Shown here piece by piece: positions 23,709 through 30,417 of a stretch of DNA of 30,455 nt (position 1 is its first letter; every line of letters starts with the position of its first letter). The notes below the pieces were generated by a model. That model was given only the letters and a program-made list of their open reading frames with translations. It did no database searches and was not told the DNA's origin. This stretch comes from Mayfieldus sp963841445 (GTDB lineage Bacteria; Actinomycetota; Thermoleophilia; Solirubrobacterales; 70-9): positions 1 through 30,455 of the forward strand of contig CAWJCP010000005.1 of assembly GCA_963841445.1 (NCBI GenBank). The letters are read 5' to 3'. A program made the translations under genes and the position numbers.

Positions 23709-24044
23709 CGCGGTGACCCGGGTCAGCGGAACCTCGCCGGGCGGCCCGCCGTCGGCCTCGCGGGCGCGGCGGCGGCGGCGCGCCGGGCGCGGGGCGGCCA
23801 GCGTCTCGACGACGAGGACTTCCTCACGGGCACCAATGCCCGGCGCGTCCTCCGCTTTGGAGCGAGCCGTAGGCGAGCGGTCGGCCGACTTTGTCGGCTG
23901 GGGCGTGCCGGGGTCCCCGGGGGAACGGGCCAGGTAGCGCCCGTCGCCGAGCCCGATCTGGCCCGCGTACTCGAGCTGTGCGAAGGGGAAGAGCTGCGCG
24001 CCGCCGGCGATCGCCGAAGCCTAGTAGCCCTTGGAGGCGACCAC
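23709..24044 (-). other. Probable N-terminal extension of the 23046 gene, interrupted by TAG
   Basis: In the frame of the preceding gene, the codons from 24020 down to 23709 read 'ASAIAGGAQLFPFAQLEYAG' and 'QIGLGDGRYLARSPGDPGTP', then 'EEVLVVETLAAPRPARRRRR', without a stop and with the look of real protein. No ATG, GTG or TTG begins this stretch. A GTG at 24044, immediately after the hydrolase stop (TGAGTG) and 9 nt behind AAGGG, is in frame and gives MVASKGY, followed by TAG at 24021-24023. One base change (TAG to TAC) would give an uninterrupted protein of about 332 residues. Confidence 0.5.
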
Positions 24045-26468
24045 TCAGTCGCCCTTGTGGGCCCTGGAGGCGCGCTTCGGCTTCGCTGCCGGCAGCGCCG
24101 CCTTCGAGATCCGCGTCCGCACCGTCGGGTTGGCGATCTGGCCGAGGCGGGTGATCAGGCGCTGCCACTGACCGGGCTTCAGCAGCGCATTGAACTGCTT
24201 GCTCAGCTGGCTGTTGTCGTAGAGCGGGTGGTAGCCGACGTGCACGTGGTCGTAGTGGTCCGCGAGCGGGAAGCTCTGCGGGCCGGGGAAGTCCATCAGG
24301 GAGATGATCTGGTGCGGGGCCATCGTCCCCTGCAGCTGCAGCAGCGACTCGATCAGCGACGCGGCCAGGGTGCCGGGGCCCTGGTGGCCCACTACCGGCA
24401 CGTCGTTGATCGTCGCGATGTCCATCGCGTCGCCGGTCGTGTGCTCGCTCTGGTTGCCGGACGAGGTCAGGAAGCTGTGCCCGCACTTCAGCGAGGTGAT
24501 CCCGAGCCGGAATCCCTTTTCGACCAGGTACTCCATCGCCGCCAGGATGCGGCGGTCGATCTGCCCGGTCGCGATGTCGGTGCGCCCGCAGGAGTAGATC
24601 TCGAGCCGCGGGTCGGAGAGCACGCGGCGCTCCAGCGCCTCCTTGGACATCAGCAGCACGCCGCCGACGCCGACGTTGCGGAGGAACGGGTTCTTGCCGG
24701 CGGCACGGTAGATCGCCGTTGCCTCGAGCAGCTTCCAGCCGTCGAGGATCGGCTTCGGATCGATGCGCGGCGCGCCGCGGCCGGCGGGGCGAATCGAGAA
24801 GTTGATGTGCGGCGCGGCGCTGCCCTGCGGGCCGCCGACCTTGGCGAGCACGGTCCCGCCGATCACCTTCGAGCCCTCGTGCAGCTTCTCGACTTTCGAG
24901 TTCTTGCTGTTCAGGCCAAGCACGTCCTTGAAGTAGTTCTTGAAGGTGGTGAAGGCGGGGACCTTGTGCGACGCCATGTCCTCGAGCTGGTGACCGAGCG
25001 AGCCGTGGATCCGCGTCGGGCGACCGCTCTGGGGAAGCCCGTTTGTGGTCTTGCGGGCCGTGGCCCCGCCGCCGATGGTGGCGGGCTGGCTCGGGGCGCT
25101 GTCGGCGGGCACCGAGACGAGCTTGAAGTCCTTGGCGCTCAGCTTCGCCTTCTTCGGCACCGGGTGCCTGCGGACGATCGAGCCCAGCTGCGCGTAGGTG
25201 AAGCGGTTGCCGTAGGCGTCCTGGAGGACCATGTAAAGGCCGAGCTTCGGCGAGCGGTCGATCCTCTTGATCACGCCGTCGTTGACCGCGACGACGGCGG
25301 CGCCCTTGCGGGCGAAGATGTTGATGCCGCGGCGGGTCGGTGAGGACTCGATCACGTTGGCGGCGTTGCCGTATTGCTTGCGGGCCGTCTTTGAGTCGTG
25401 GATCGCCTGGCGGGCGGAGATGTCGTCCGCGTAGCGGGCGTTGGCCGCGACCGGGAAGTGGGCGCCCTCGGTGAGGCCGGTCAGCGAGCCGAGCAGGTCG
25501 GACGGGATCTTGCCGTAGGAGCGGGCGAACAGCAGCACCTCGTCGACGTACCAGTCGGCGTGGTTGTAGGAGAAGATCGCGGAGCGCAGGTCGCTGTTGC
25601 CGCCGGCGGCGCGCAGGTAGCGGGCCGCGGCGCAGATCGCGTCGACCGGGTTGTAGGGGTCCTTGCGCCCGTCCCCGTTGGCGTCGACCCCGTAGGCCCG
25701 CCAGGTCGAGGGGATGAACTGCATCCAGCCCATCGCGCCGGCGCTGGAGACGTTGAGGTTGGTGCCGAACGCGGTCTCGATCTTGTTGATCGACGCCAGC
25801 ACCTCCCAGGGGATGTCGTACTGGGTCCCGCAGGCCTGGTAGATCGGCAGCAGGAAGGGTGGGATCTCGAACTGGTCGATGACGATGTTCGGGACTCCGA
25901 CCGGGGCGGGGCCGAAGGGGGCGATCGTCGCCGAGGGGTTGCCGACGGTCGGGGTGCCGTTGGACTCGTAGGGGGGAGGGGGCTTGAGGTTCTTCTTCTG
26001 CTGGACGTCGCTCTGGTTCTTGGCCTTGCCGGGACCGACGCCGCCGGTCTCGCCGTTGCCGCCGCCAGCGCCGCCCTTGCCGGCGCCCGGGGCCGGCGAG
26101 ACGGTGACCGAGCTGGCGCCGCTGCCGGTCGTCGTCGTCGTCGTGGTCGTCCCCGTGCTCGTGCCGCCACCAGCGCCACCCGGCGTGGTCGGGGTCGTCG
26201 GGGTGGTCGGGGTCGTCGGGGTGGTCGGGATGACGCTGTGGCCGCCGCTTTCGGTGGCGCCGCCGGAGGCGAGGCAGTCGGGATCGGCGAGGTCGACCTT
26301 CCCGTCGCCGTCGTTGTCGACGCCGTCGACGCAGGGACCGAGGTTGACCTGCGGGACCGTGACCCCGGCGACGCCCGCTCCGTTGGCCAGCCCGCCACCG
26401 ATCACGACCGCGCCGAGCAGGGCGGAGAGGACGGCCAGCGCCGTCGTGATTGCCAGCTTTCTCCTCAT
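24045..26468 (-). CDS. Multidomain secreted cell-wall hydrolase (lytic transglycosylase, degenerate M23, M15-like)
   Basis: 807 residues. Signal/anchor helix about 5-26; a Ca-binding-like loop 'CVDGVDNDGDGKVDLADPDC' (46-65); Thr/Pro and Thr linkers (81-115). At about 200-320, an SLT-type transglycosylase: catalytic E231 in 'SINKIETAFG', then 'SSAGAMGWMQFIPSTWRAYG' and 'NPVDAICAAARYL'. At about 375-585, an M23-type fold ('GINIFARKGAAVVAVNDG'; 'YAQLG'; 'APHINFSIRPAGRGAPRIDP') in which the zinc ligands are replaced (GINI for GIDI, YAQL for YAHL, HINF for HLHF). At about 625-750, an M15-like peptidase with intact 'SEHTTGDAMDIA' and 'DHYDHVHVGYH'. It should cut glycan strands and peptide cross-links outside the cell. 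Promoter at 26555-26583. Confidence 0.88.
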   Translation of the reverse strand: MRRKLAITTALAVLSALLGAVVIGGGLANGAGVAGVTVPQVNLGPCVDGVDNDGDGKVDLADPDCLASGGATESGGHSVIPTTPTTPTTPTTPTTPGGAGGGTSTGTTTTTTTTGSGASSVTVSPAPGAGKGGAGGGNGETGGVGPGKAKNQSDVQQKKNLKPPPPYESNGTPTVGNPSATIAPFGPAPVGVPNIVIDQFEIPPFLLPIYQACGTQYDIPWEVLASINKIETAFGTNLNVSSAGAMGWMQFIPSTWRAYGVDANGDGRKDPYNPVDAICAAARYLRAAGGNSDLRSAIFSYNHADWYVDEVLLFARSYGKIPSDLLGSLTGLTEGAHFPVAANARYADDISARQAIHDSKTARKQYGNAANVIESSPTRRGINIFARKGAAVVAVNDGVIKRIDRSPKLGLYMVLQDAYGNRFTYAQLGSIVRRHPVPKKAKLSAKDFKLVSVPADSAPSQPATIGGGATARKTTNGLPQSGRPTRIHGSLGHQLEDMASHKVPAFTTFKNYFKDVLGLNSKNSKVEKLHEGSKVIGGTVLAKVGGPQGSAAPHINFSIRPAGRGAPRIDPKPILDGWKLLEATAIYRAAGKNPFLRNVGVGGVLLMSKEALERRVLSDPRLEIYSCGRTDIATGQIDRRILAAMEYLVEKGFRLGITSLKCGHSFLTSSGNQSEHTTGDAMDIATINDVPVVGHQGPGTLAASLIESLLQLQGTMAPHQIISLMDFPGPQSFPLADHYDHVHVGYHPLYDNSQLSKQFNALLKPGQWQRLITRLGQIANPTVRTRISKAALPAAKPKRASRAHKGD
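26185..26229 (-). repeat. 9-bp tandem repeat encoding a (TTP)n linker
   Basis: About five tandem copies of a 9-bp unit alternate GTGGTCGGG and GTCGTCGGG on the plus strand and encode the Thr-Thr-Pro linker of the cell-wall hydrolase (about residues 81-96). Just beyond it, GTC runs encode the poly-Thr stretch. The site is prone to slippage, so linker length may vary between strains. Confidence 0.7.
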
Positions 26469-26554
26469 CGGCCGGATCCCGTCACTCCCTGCCCGTAGGC
26501 GACGGAAAACCCGCGCAATTCACGCACCGCGGCTCCCTGCGTACAGGCAAAACA

Positions 26555-26583
26555 AACCTACTCATTAACAAAGGCCATTTCAA
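26555..26583 (-). promoter_or_regulatory. Sigma-70-type promoter TTGAAA-17-TAGGTT
   Basis: Minus-strand TTGAAA (26578-26583), 17-nt spacer, TAGGTT (26555-26560), in a conspicuously AT-rich patch. It should start the hydrolase mRNA near 26548, leaving a leader of about 80 nt that contains a small ACGCA/TGCGT stem. I see no convincing riboswitch in it. Confidence 0.65.
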
Positions 26584-26675
26584 CGTAGAACCGTCGCCTG
26601 CACCCTATTCGCGTCAGGCACGAAGCAGGTGAGGCTTAACACCTTGCAAATCTTCGGTCATCGCACCAGGACCGC

Positions 26676-26681
26676 TACGCT
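26676..26681 (+). promoter_or_regulatory. -10 element (TACGCT) before the coiled-coil gene
   Basis: TACGCT followed by 9 nt and ATG 26691, without a ribosome binding site. It is weaker than the other leaderless candidates because of the longer gap. Confidence 0.3.
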
Positions 26682-26690
26682 GCTGACCCG

Positions 26691-27041
26691 ATGGACGAGC
26701 ACGGACCAGACTCCGAAGACGGACGGCGATCGCGGAGCACCGATGCGGTCAGCGAGCTGACCAACGCGGTGCTCGACAACCCGCTCCTGCGCCAGGCGCT
26801 CTCCTCGGCCCTGGGGATGGGCGAGAAAGCGACCCAGGCGCAACGGCGGGCGATGGACGCGGTCGGGCTTCCCTCCGCCGACGACCTCGGGCGCCTCGAG
26901 CGCCGGATCCGCTCGCTTTCGGACCGCCTCGAGTCGGTCGAGGACCAGCTCGACGAGACGGCGCGCGAGCTGAGCTCCTTGCGCAGCCGGGTTGCCGGGA
27001 GCGAGAAGGCCGGCGAGGAGTCGGCCCTCAACCAGAGCTAG
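26691..27041 (+). CDS. Phasin-like coiled-coil protein, copy 1
   Basis: 116 residues, hydrophilic. The N-terminal helix 'AVSELTNAVLDNPLLRQALSSALGMGEKATQAQRRAMDA' is amphipathic. After 'VGLPSADDLGRLERRIRSLS' comes a heptad coiled coil 'DRLESVEDQLDETARELSSL'. The '(P/A)S-x-(D/E)-(D/E)-L-x-x-L-x-x-(R/Q)' hinge followed by a coiled coil is the layout of phasin/PhaF-like granule proteins and of the second small gene at 27737. The link to polyester granules is inferred from layout only. Its last 14 nt overlap the convergent phosphorylase gene. Confidence 0.7.
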   Translation: MDEHGPDSEDGRRSRSTDAVSELTNAVLDNPLLRQALSSALGMGEKATQAQRRAMDAVGLPSADDLGRLERRIRSLSDRLESVEDQLDETARELSSLRSRVAGSEKAGEESALNQS

Positions 27042-27714
27042 ACAAAGCGGTCAGCGCGACCCGGCCCATCTTGATCGATGCTTCGAGCAGCGCCTCGTCC
27101 TCGATCTCCTCGCTGCCGACGTCGCTGACCGCCATCAGCGCCGCGACCGCGACGCCGCAGCGTCGACCGGCGGCAAAGAGCCCCGCCGCCACCATCTCCA
27201 GCGCCGCGGCGCCGCGCCGCTCCCAGTCGCTGACCGGGCGGCCGTCGAGCTCGCCGAGCAGGTCGGTGGTAGCGACGCTTGCGCCGCGCAGCCCCGCGGC
27301 CTCCGCGGCGCCCTCGAGTGCAGCGCCGAGCAGCGGCTCGGGGGTCAGCGCCGCGTCGTCGGAGAGCTCGCCGCTGACTCCGTCGGCGCCGATCGCCTCG
27401 CGAACCACGAGTAGGTCGCCGAGCGCCAGCCCGGAGGCGAGCGCCAGGCAGGTTCCCAGCAGCACCGCGCGGCGAACGCCCAGGCCGGCGAGCTGAGCGA
27501 GCACCATCGCGGCGCTCGGGCCGCCGATCCCCAGCGACTGGATGGTCAGATCGCGGCCGCCATCGGTCACCCCGCCATAGCCCCAGAGACCGTGCGCGTG
27601 GTTCGACATCTTCGGCTCGACGATCAGCTCCTGGGCGAGTCGCATGGCGCGGGCGGGATCGCCGACCAGCAGGACGTCGGCGGCGATCGGTGCGGACGGG
27701 CGCAGCGGGGCCAA
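27028..27714 (-). CDS. Purine/uridine nucleoside phosphorylase family protein
   Basis: 228 residues from TTG 27714 (no better start in frame). The phosphate-binding 'VLLVGDPARAMRLAQEL' loop lies near the N-terminus. 'TIQSLGIGGPSAAMVLAQLAGLGVRRAVLLGTCLAL' is the central sheet and GTxG-like motif, and 'GAAALEMVAAGLFAAGRRCGV' carries the Glu-Met pair that contacts ribose. This is the PNP_UDP_1 fold: phosphorolysis of a nucleoside, or a related hydrolysis, in purine or uridine salvage. The C-terminal region is shorter than in DeoD. It is convergent with, and overlaps by 14 nt, the gene at 26691, and diverges from the second coiled-coil gene after only 22 nt. Confidence 0.85.
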   Translation of the reverse strand: MAPLRPSAPIAADVLLVGDPARAMRLAQELIVEPKMSNHAHGLWGYGGVTDGGRDLTIQSLGIGGPSAAMVLAQLAGLGVRRAVLLGTCLALASGLALGDLLVVREAIGADGVSGELSDDAALTPEPLLGAALEGAAEAAGLRGASVATTDLLGELDGRPVSDWERRGAAALEMVAAGLFAAGRRCGVAVAALMAVSDVGSEEIEDEALLEASIKMGRVALTALSSSG

Positions 27715-27736
27715 GAGCGCTTAAGCTTCGCAGGGC

Positions 27737-28081
27737 ATGGCGGAGCAGCGAAAAGAGCAGCAGCGGGGCGTCCCCGACAGCGTGCGAGCGGCGATCGAGC
27801 GGACCTTCGCCGCCACCGCCGAGGGCGCCGCGGAGACCCGCGAGCGAGCCGGGGCCGCGCTCGACGAGGTGAGCCGGCGCGGCCGCGAGGCTCGCAGAAC
27901 GGTTACCGGGCGCGCCCAGGAAGCCCGCGAGAGCTCCAGCGGCGCGGCGAACCGGGTGATCGAGGCGATCGAGGGCATGCGGCTGGCAAGCCGCGACGAG
28001 CTGCGCGAGCTCTCGAAGCAGGTCGACGAGCTGGCCAAACGCGTCGAGGAACTCGAAGCGAAGGCTAAGGTCAAGGGTTAG
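27737..28081 (+). CDS. Phasin-like coiled-coil protein, copy 2
   Basis: 114 residues from ATG 27737, with AGGG just upstream. 'VPDSVRAAIERTFAATAEGAAETRERAGAALDEVSRRGREA' is a long amphipathic Ala/Glu/Arg helix of phasin type. After 'MRLASRDELRELSKQVDELA' follows the heptad coil 'KRVEELEAKAKVKG'. The hinge and coil match copy 1 (GLPSADDLGRLERRIRSLSDRL). Phasins coat polyhydroxyalkanoate granules and link them to DNA or regulators; no PHA synthase is present in the window, so the role is open. The next gene starts 2 nt after its stop, so the two form an operon. Confidence 0.75.
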   Translation: MAEQRKEQQRGVPDSVRAAIERTFAATAEGAAETRERAGAALDEVSRRGREARRTVTGRAQEARESSSGAANRVIEAIEGMRLASRDELRELSKQVDELAKRVEELEAKAKVKG

Positions 28082-28083
28082 GG

Positions 28084-29109
28084 ATGGCGCCCGGGCGGCG
28101 GGTCGTCATCACCGGGATCGCCAGCCACTGGGGGGTGGAGCTGGCGCGGCAGCTGGAGCGCGACCCCACGGTCGACTTCATCGCCGGCATCGACACGACC
28201 GAGCCGCCCGGCGACCTCGAGCGCACCGAGTTCATCGAGGCCGACATCCGCAACCCGGTGCTGGCGCGGATCCTGCCGGTCACCGAGGCCGACACCGTCG
28301 TTCACTGCGGCATCCTCTGGTACCCCGAGCCCGGCAAGTCGGCGCGGGCGCTTCACGACATCAACGTGATCGGCACCCTGCAGCTGCTCGCCTCCTGCGA
28401 GAAGGCCCCGACCCTGCGCTCGCTGGTGATCCGCAGCTCGGCGGCGATCTACGGATCGGAGGGCTCGGCGCCCTCCTTCTTCAGCGAGGAGATGGCGCGC
28501 CGTTACCCGCTCAAGACCCGCTTTCAGCGCGACGTCGGGGAGCTGGAGAGCTACTTCGACAACTTCGCCCGCCGCCATCCCGACGTCGTCTGCTGCCTGC
28601 TTCGCTACCAGCCCGAGATCGGCCCCGGCCTCGACGCGCCGCTGGCCCGCTACCTCTCGCTGCCGGTGGTCCCGACCCAGCTCGGCTTCGACCCGCGGCT
28701 GCAGCTGCTGCACGCCGACGACGCGACCGCGGCATTGGCGGCCGCGACCGACAACCCGGTGCGCGGGCCGGTCAACGTGGCGCCGAGCGGGACGATCTCG
28801 CTGACCCGGATCCTGCGCCTCGCCGGCCGTCCGACCCTGCCGGTGCCGCATCCGGCCTTCGGGCCCCTGTTCGGCCAGCTCGGCCGGCGGCTCGGCGCCG
28901 CCGACCTCTACAACGACGGCGTGCAGCTGCTGCGCTACGGACGCGGCGTCGACAACACGCGTCTGCGGACCGAGGTCGGCTTCGAGCCGCGCTTCGACGC
29001 CGAGGGCGCGGTCAAGGACTTCGTCGCCAAGGGCTCCGCCAGCCGGCGGCTGTTCCCCTCGCCGCTGCGGGGCGCGGTCGCCCATCTCGCCCGCCTTGGA
29101 GCGACTTAG
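28084..29109 (+). CDS. NAD-dependent epimerase/dehydratase-like protein (GalE2/Rv0501-like)
   Basis: 341 residues, extended-SDR fold. Dinucleotide loop 'VITGIASHWGVELARQLE' (TGxxxxxG), Asp at the end of strand 2 ('IAGIDTTEPP'), 'EADIRNP', 'VVHCGIL', 'NVIGTLQLLAS' and 'VIRSSAAIYGSEG'. Where active family members carry Tyr-x-x-x-Lys or Tyr-Ala-Lys-Asp, this one reads 'RFQRDVGELE', so the catalytic Tyr is Phe. 'PTQLGFDPRLQLLHADDA' is conserved with mycobacterial Rv0501 as I recall it. The next gene resembles Rv0502, so the pair keeps the mycobacterial gene order. The substrate is not known and epimerase activity is doubtful. It follows the coiled-coil gene by 2 nt. Confidence 0.85.
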   Translation: MAPGRRVVITGIASHWGVELARQLERDPTVDFIAGIDTTEPPGDLERTEFIEADIRNPVLARILPVTEADTVVHCGILWYPEPGKSARALHDINVIGTLQLLASCEKAPTLRSLVIRSSAAIYGSEGSAPSFFSEEMARRYPLKTRFQRDVGELESYFDNFARRHPDVVCCLLRYQPEIGPGLDAPLARYLSLPVVPTQLGFDPRLQLLHADDATAALAAATDNPVRGPVNVAPSGTISLTRILRLAGRPTLPVPHPAFGPLFGQLGRRLGAADLYNDGVQLLRYGRGVDNTRLRTEVGFEPRFDAEGAVKDFVAKGSASRRLFPSPLRGAVAHLARLGAT

Positions 29110-29159
29110 GAACCCATGCGGTCGCTAACCCGCCCCGCGATGATCTCGATGGCCATCCG

Positions 29160-30134
29160 ATGACTCCCGATGCGACCCGCGTGGCCGGCGAGTCGCGGAC
29201 GCAGAGTGTTGCCGGAACCGCCGAGTTCCTGCGCCGCCTCAGCGCCGGCCTGGGCGACGGGCTCGACCCGATGTCCGCCGCCGAGCGCGCCGCGACGGCG
29301 CTGCCGAAGACGCTTCGCGACTCGGTCGAGCGGGCCGCTCGCCGCCTCGCCGGCAGCTACCACGAGGACGAGTGGGGCTTTGACGAGGAGTACGCCGAGG
29401 CCGTGTATCCGTTCTTCGAGCTCCTCTACGACGTCTGGTGGCGGGTGCAGGCGACCGGGCTGGAGAACGTCCCCTCGCACGGCCGGGCGCTGGTGGTCGG
29501 AAACCACTCCGGCTCGCTGTTTCCCTTCGACGCCGCGATGCTGGTCGGGGCGATGATGAAGGAGCACCCGCTGCCGCGCTGGCCGCGGCCGATGGTCCTC
29601 AACTGGGCCTTCGAGCTCCCCTTCCTCAGCGCCTTCATGCGCAAGGTCGGCGGGGTTCCGGCGAGCCCCTTCAACGCGACTAGGCTGCTGGGGCAGGACG
29701 AGATCGTGATGGTCTTCCCGGAGGGGGTGAAGGGAACCGGCAAGCCGTTCTCCGAGCGGTACCGGCTGCAGCGCTTCGGTCGCGGCGGCTTCGTCGAGGT
29801 GGCGCTTCGGACCGGCTCGCCGATCGTCCCGGTGGCGATCGTCGGCGCCGAGGAGATCTACCCGAAGATCGCCGACAGCCCGGCGCTCGCAAAGCTTCTC
29901 GGCGCTCCGTTCGTGCCGATCACCCCGACCCTTCCCTGGCTCGGGCCGCTGGGGCTGATCCCGCTGCCCTCGCGCTGGCGGATCGAGTTCTGCCCGCCGA
30001 TCGACGTCAGCGAATACCCGGCCGACGCGGCCGAGGACCGGGCGCTCGTGTTCGAGATCTCCGAGCAGGTCCGCGAGACGATCCAGGAGCAGCTCTACCA
30101 GGCACTGGTCCGGCGCGGCTCGGCCTTCCTCTAG
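29160..30134 (+). CDS. Lysophospholipid acyltransferase-like protein (PlsC/LPLAT, Rv0502-like)
   Basis: 324 residues. Membrane-associated acyl transfer to glycerophospholipids or related acceptors. Motif I is 'VVGNHSGSLFPFD' : the His and Asp are 7 residues apart rather than the usual 4 (HX4D), as in the Rv0502 branch as I recall it. The acceptor-binding region 'FMRKVGGVPASPFNATRLL' and motif III 'MVFPEGVKGTGKPFSERY' are clear, followed by 'GSPIVPVAIVGAEEIYP'. The ~95 residues before the acyltransferase domain are helical and poorly conserved. It lies 50 nt after the GalE2-like gene on the same strand, probably one operon. Two tandem hairpins follow its stop. Confidence 0.88.
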   Translation: MTPDATRVAGESRTQSVAGTAEFLRRLSAGLGDGLDPMSAAERAATALPKTLRDSVERAARRLAGSYHEDEWGFDEEYAEAVYPFFELLYDVWWRVQATGLENVPSHGRALVVGNHSGSLFPFDAAMLVGAMMKEHPLPRWPRPMVLNWAFELPFLSAFMRKVGGVPASPFNATRLLGQDEIVMVFPEGVKGTGKPFSERYRLQRFGRGGFVEVALRTGSPIVPVAIVGAEEIYPKIADSPALAKLLGAPFVPITPTLPWLGPLGLIPLPSRWRIEFCPPIDVSEYPADAAEDRALVFEISEQVRETIQEQLYQALVRRGSAFL

Positions 30135-30145
30135 GCCCCTCCCAG

Positions 30146-30254
30146 GCGCAGATGCTTTTGCGCCCCCAGGAGGGCGCAGATGTATCAGCGCCCCGGGCCC
30201 CCTCCCACGCGCTGATGCTTTTGCGCCCCCAGGAGGGCGCAGATGTATCAGCGC
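30146..30254. repeat. Two tandem 46-nt hairpin repeats, 63-bp period
   Basis: Unit 1 (30146-30191) and unit 2 (30209-30254) share a 42-bp identical core. Each folds as a two-tier hairpin: outer arms GCGC(A/T)GAT and ATCAGCGC, a 5x5 internal loop (GCTTT/GATGT), inner arms TGCGCCC and GGGCGCA, apical loop CCAGGA. In unit 2 the outer arm pairs perfectly; in unit 1 one A-A mismatch remains. A CCCCTCCCA block precedes each unit. The elements lie between the acyltransferase stop and the next gene and could be terminators, a structured RNA, or a dispersed palindromic element. Confidence 0.7.
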
Positions 30255-30255
30255 C

Positions 30256-30417
30256 AGGGGGTGCGAGCGTCATGGGGTGCGCTGACAAATGGGAGAAACG
30301 CGGCAGCGAGTTTTCCGACAGCCGTCCAATGGCAGGCGCGGGTTTCCTCCTTACGGTGGGCGCGATCGGCAAACCGCAACCGCCGGCCGGTGATCCGGCG
30401 TGCTTGGAGGAACGCTA
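30256..30417 (+). other. Non-coding leader region before the last gene
   Basis: About 160 nt without a supported gene. It holds a 6-bp stem CGCCGG/CCGGCG near 30380-30400 and the ribosome binding site GGAGG (30406-30410) of the next gene. I could not assign promoter boxes or a known riboswitch. Confidence 0.4.

Noticed and set aside
22695..25343. An 882-codon open frame on the plus strand, opposite the secreted protein and hydrolase genes
   Set aside because: Composition is Arg/Ala/Gly/Leu/Val-rich without motifs. It is the high-GC shadow of well-supported minus-strand genes with signal peptides and catalytic motifs.
26469..26640. Possible c-di-AMP (ydaO-type) riboswitch before the cell-wall hydrolase gene, as in rpf genes of other actinobacteria
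   Set aside because: The expected conserved blocks (GGGGGAACC, GGGGTGA, CCGAAYCCG) are not present in order, and the mapped-looking promoter leaves a leader of only about 80 nt.
30007..30372. Minus-strand frame with a repeated peptide (DTSAPSWGRKSI...)
   Set aside because: The peptide repeat only reflects the tandem hairpin DNA repeat. There is no ribosome site and the frame overlaps the acyltransferase end.
30360..30417. Possible c-di-GMP riboswitch (GGCAAACC present before the last gene)
   Set aside because: Only this short block matches. The GNRA hairpin and the ACGCAAAGCC block of the class I riboswitch are missing.
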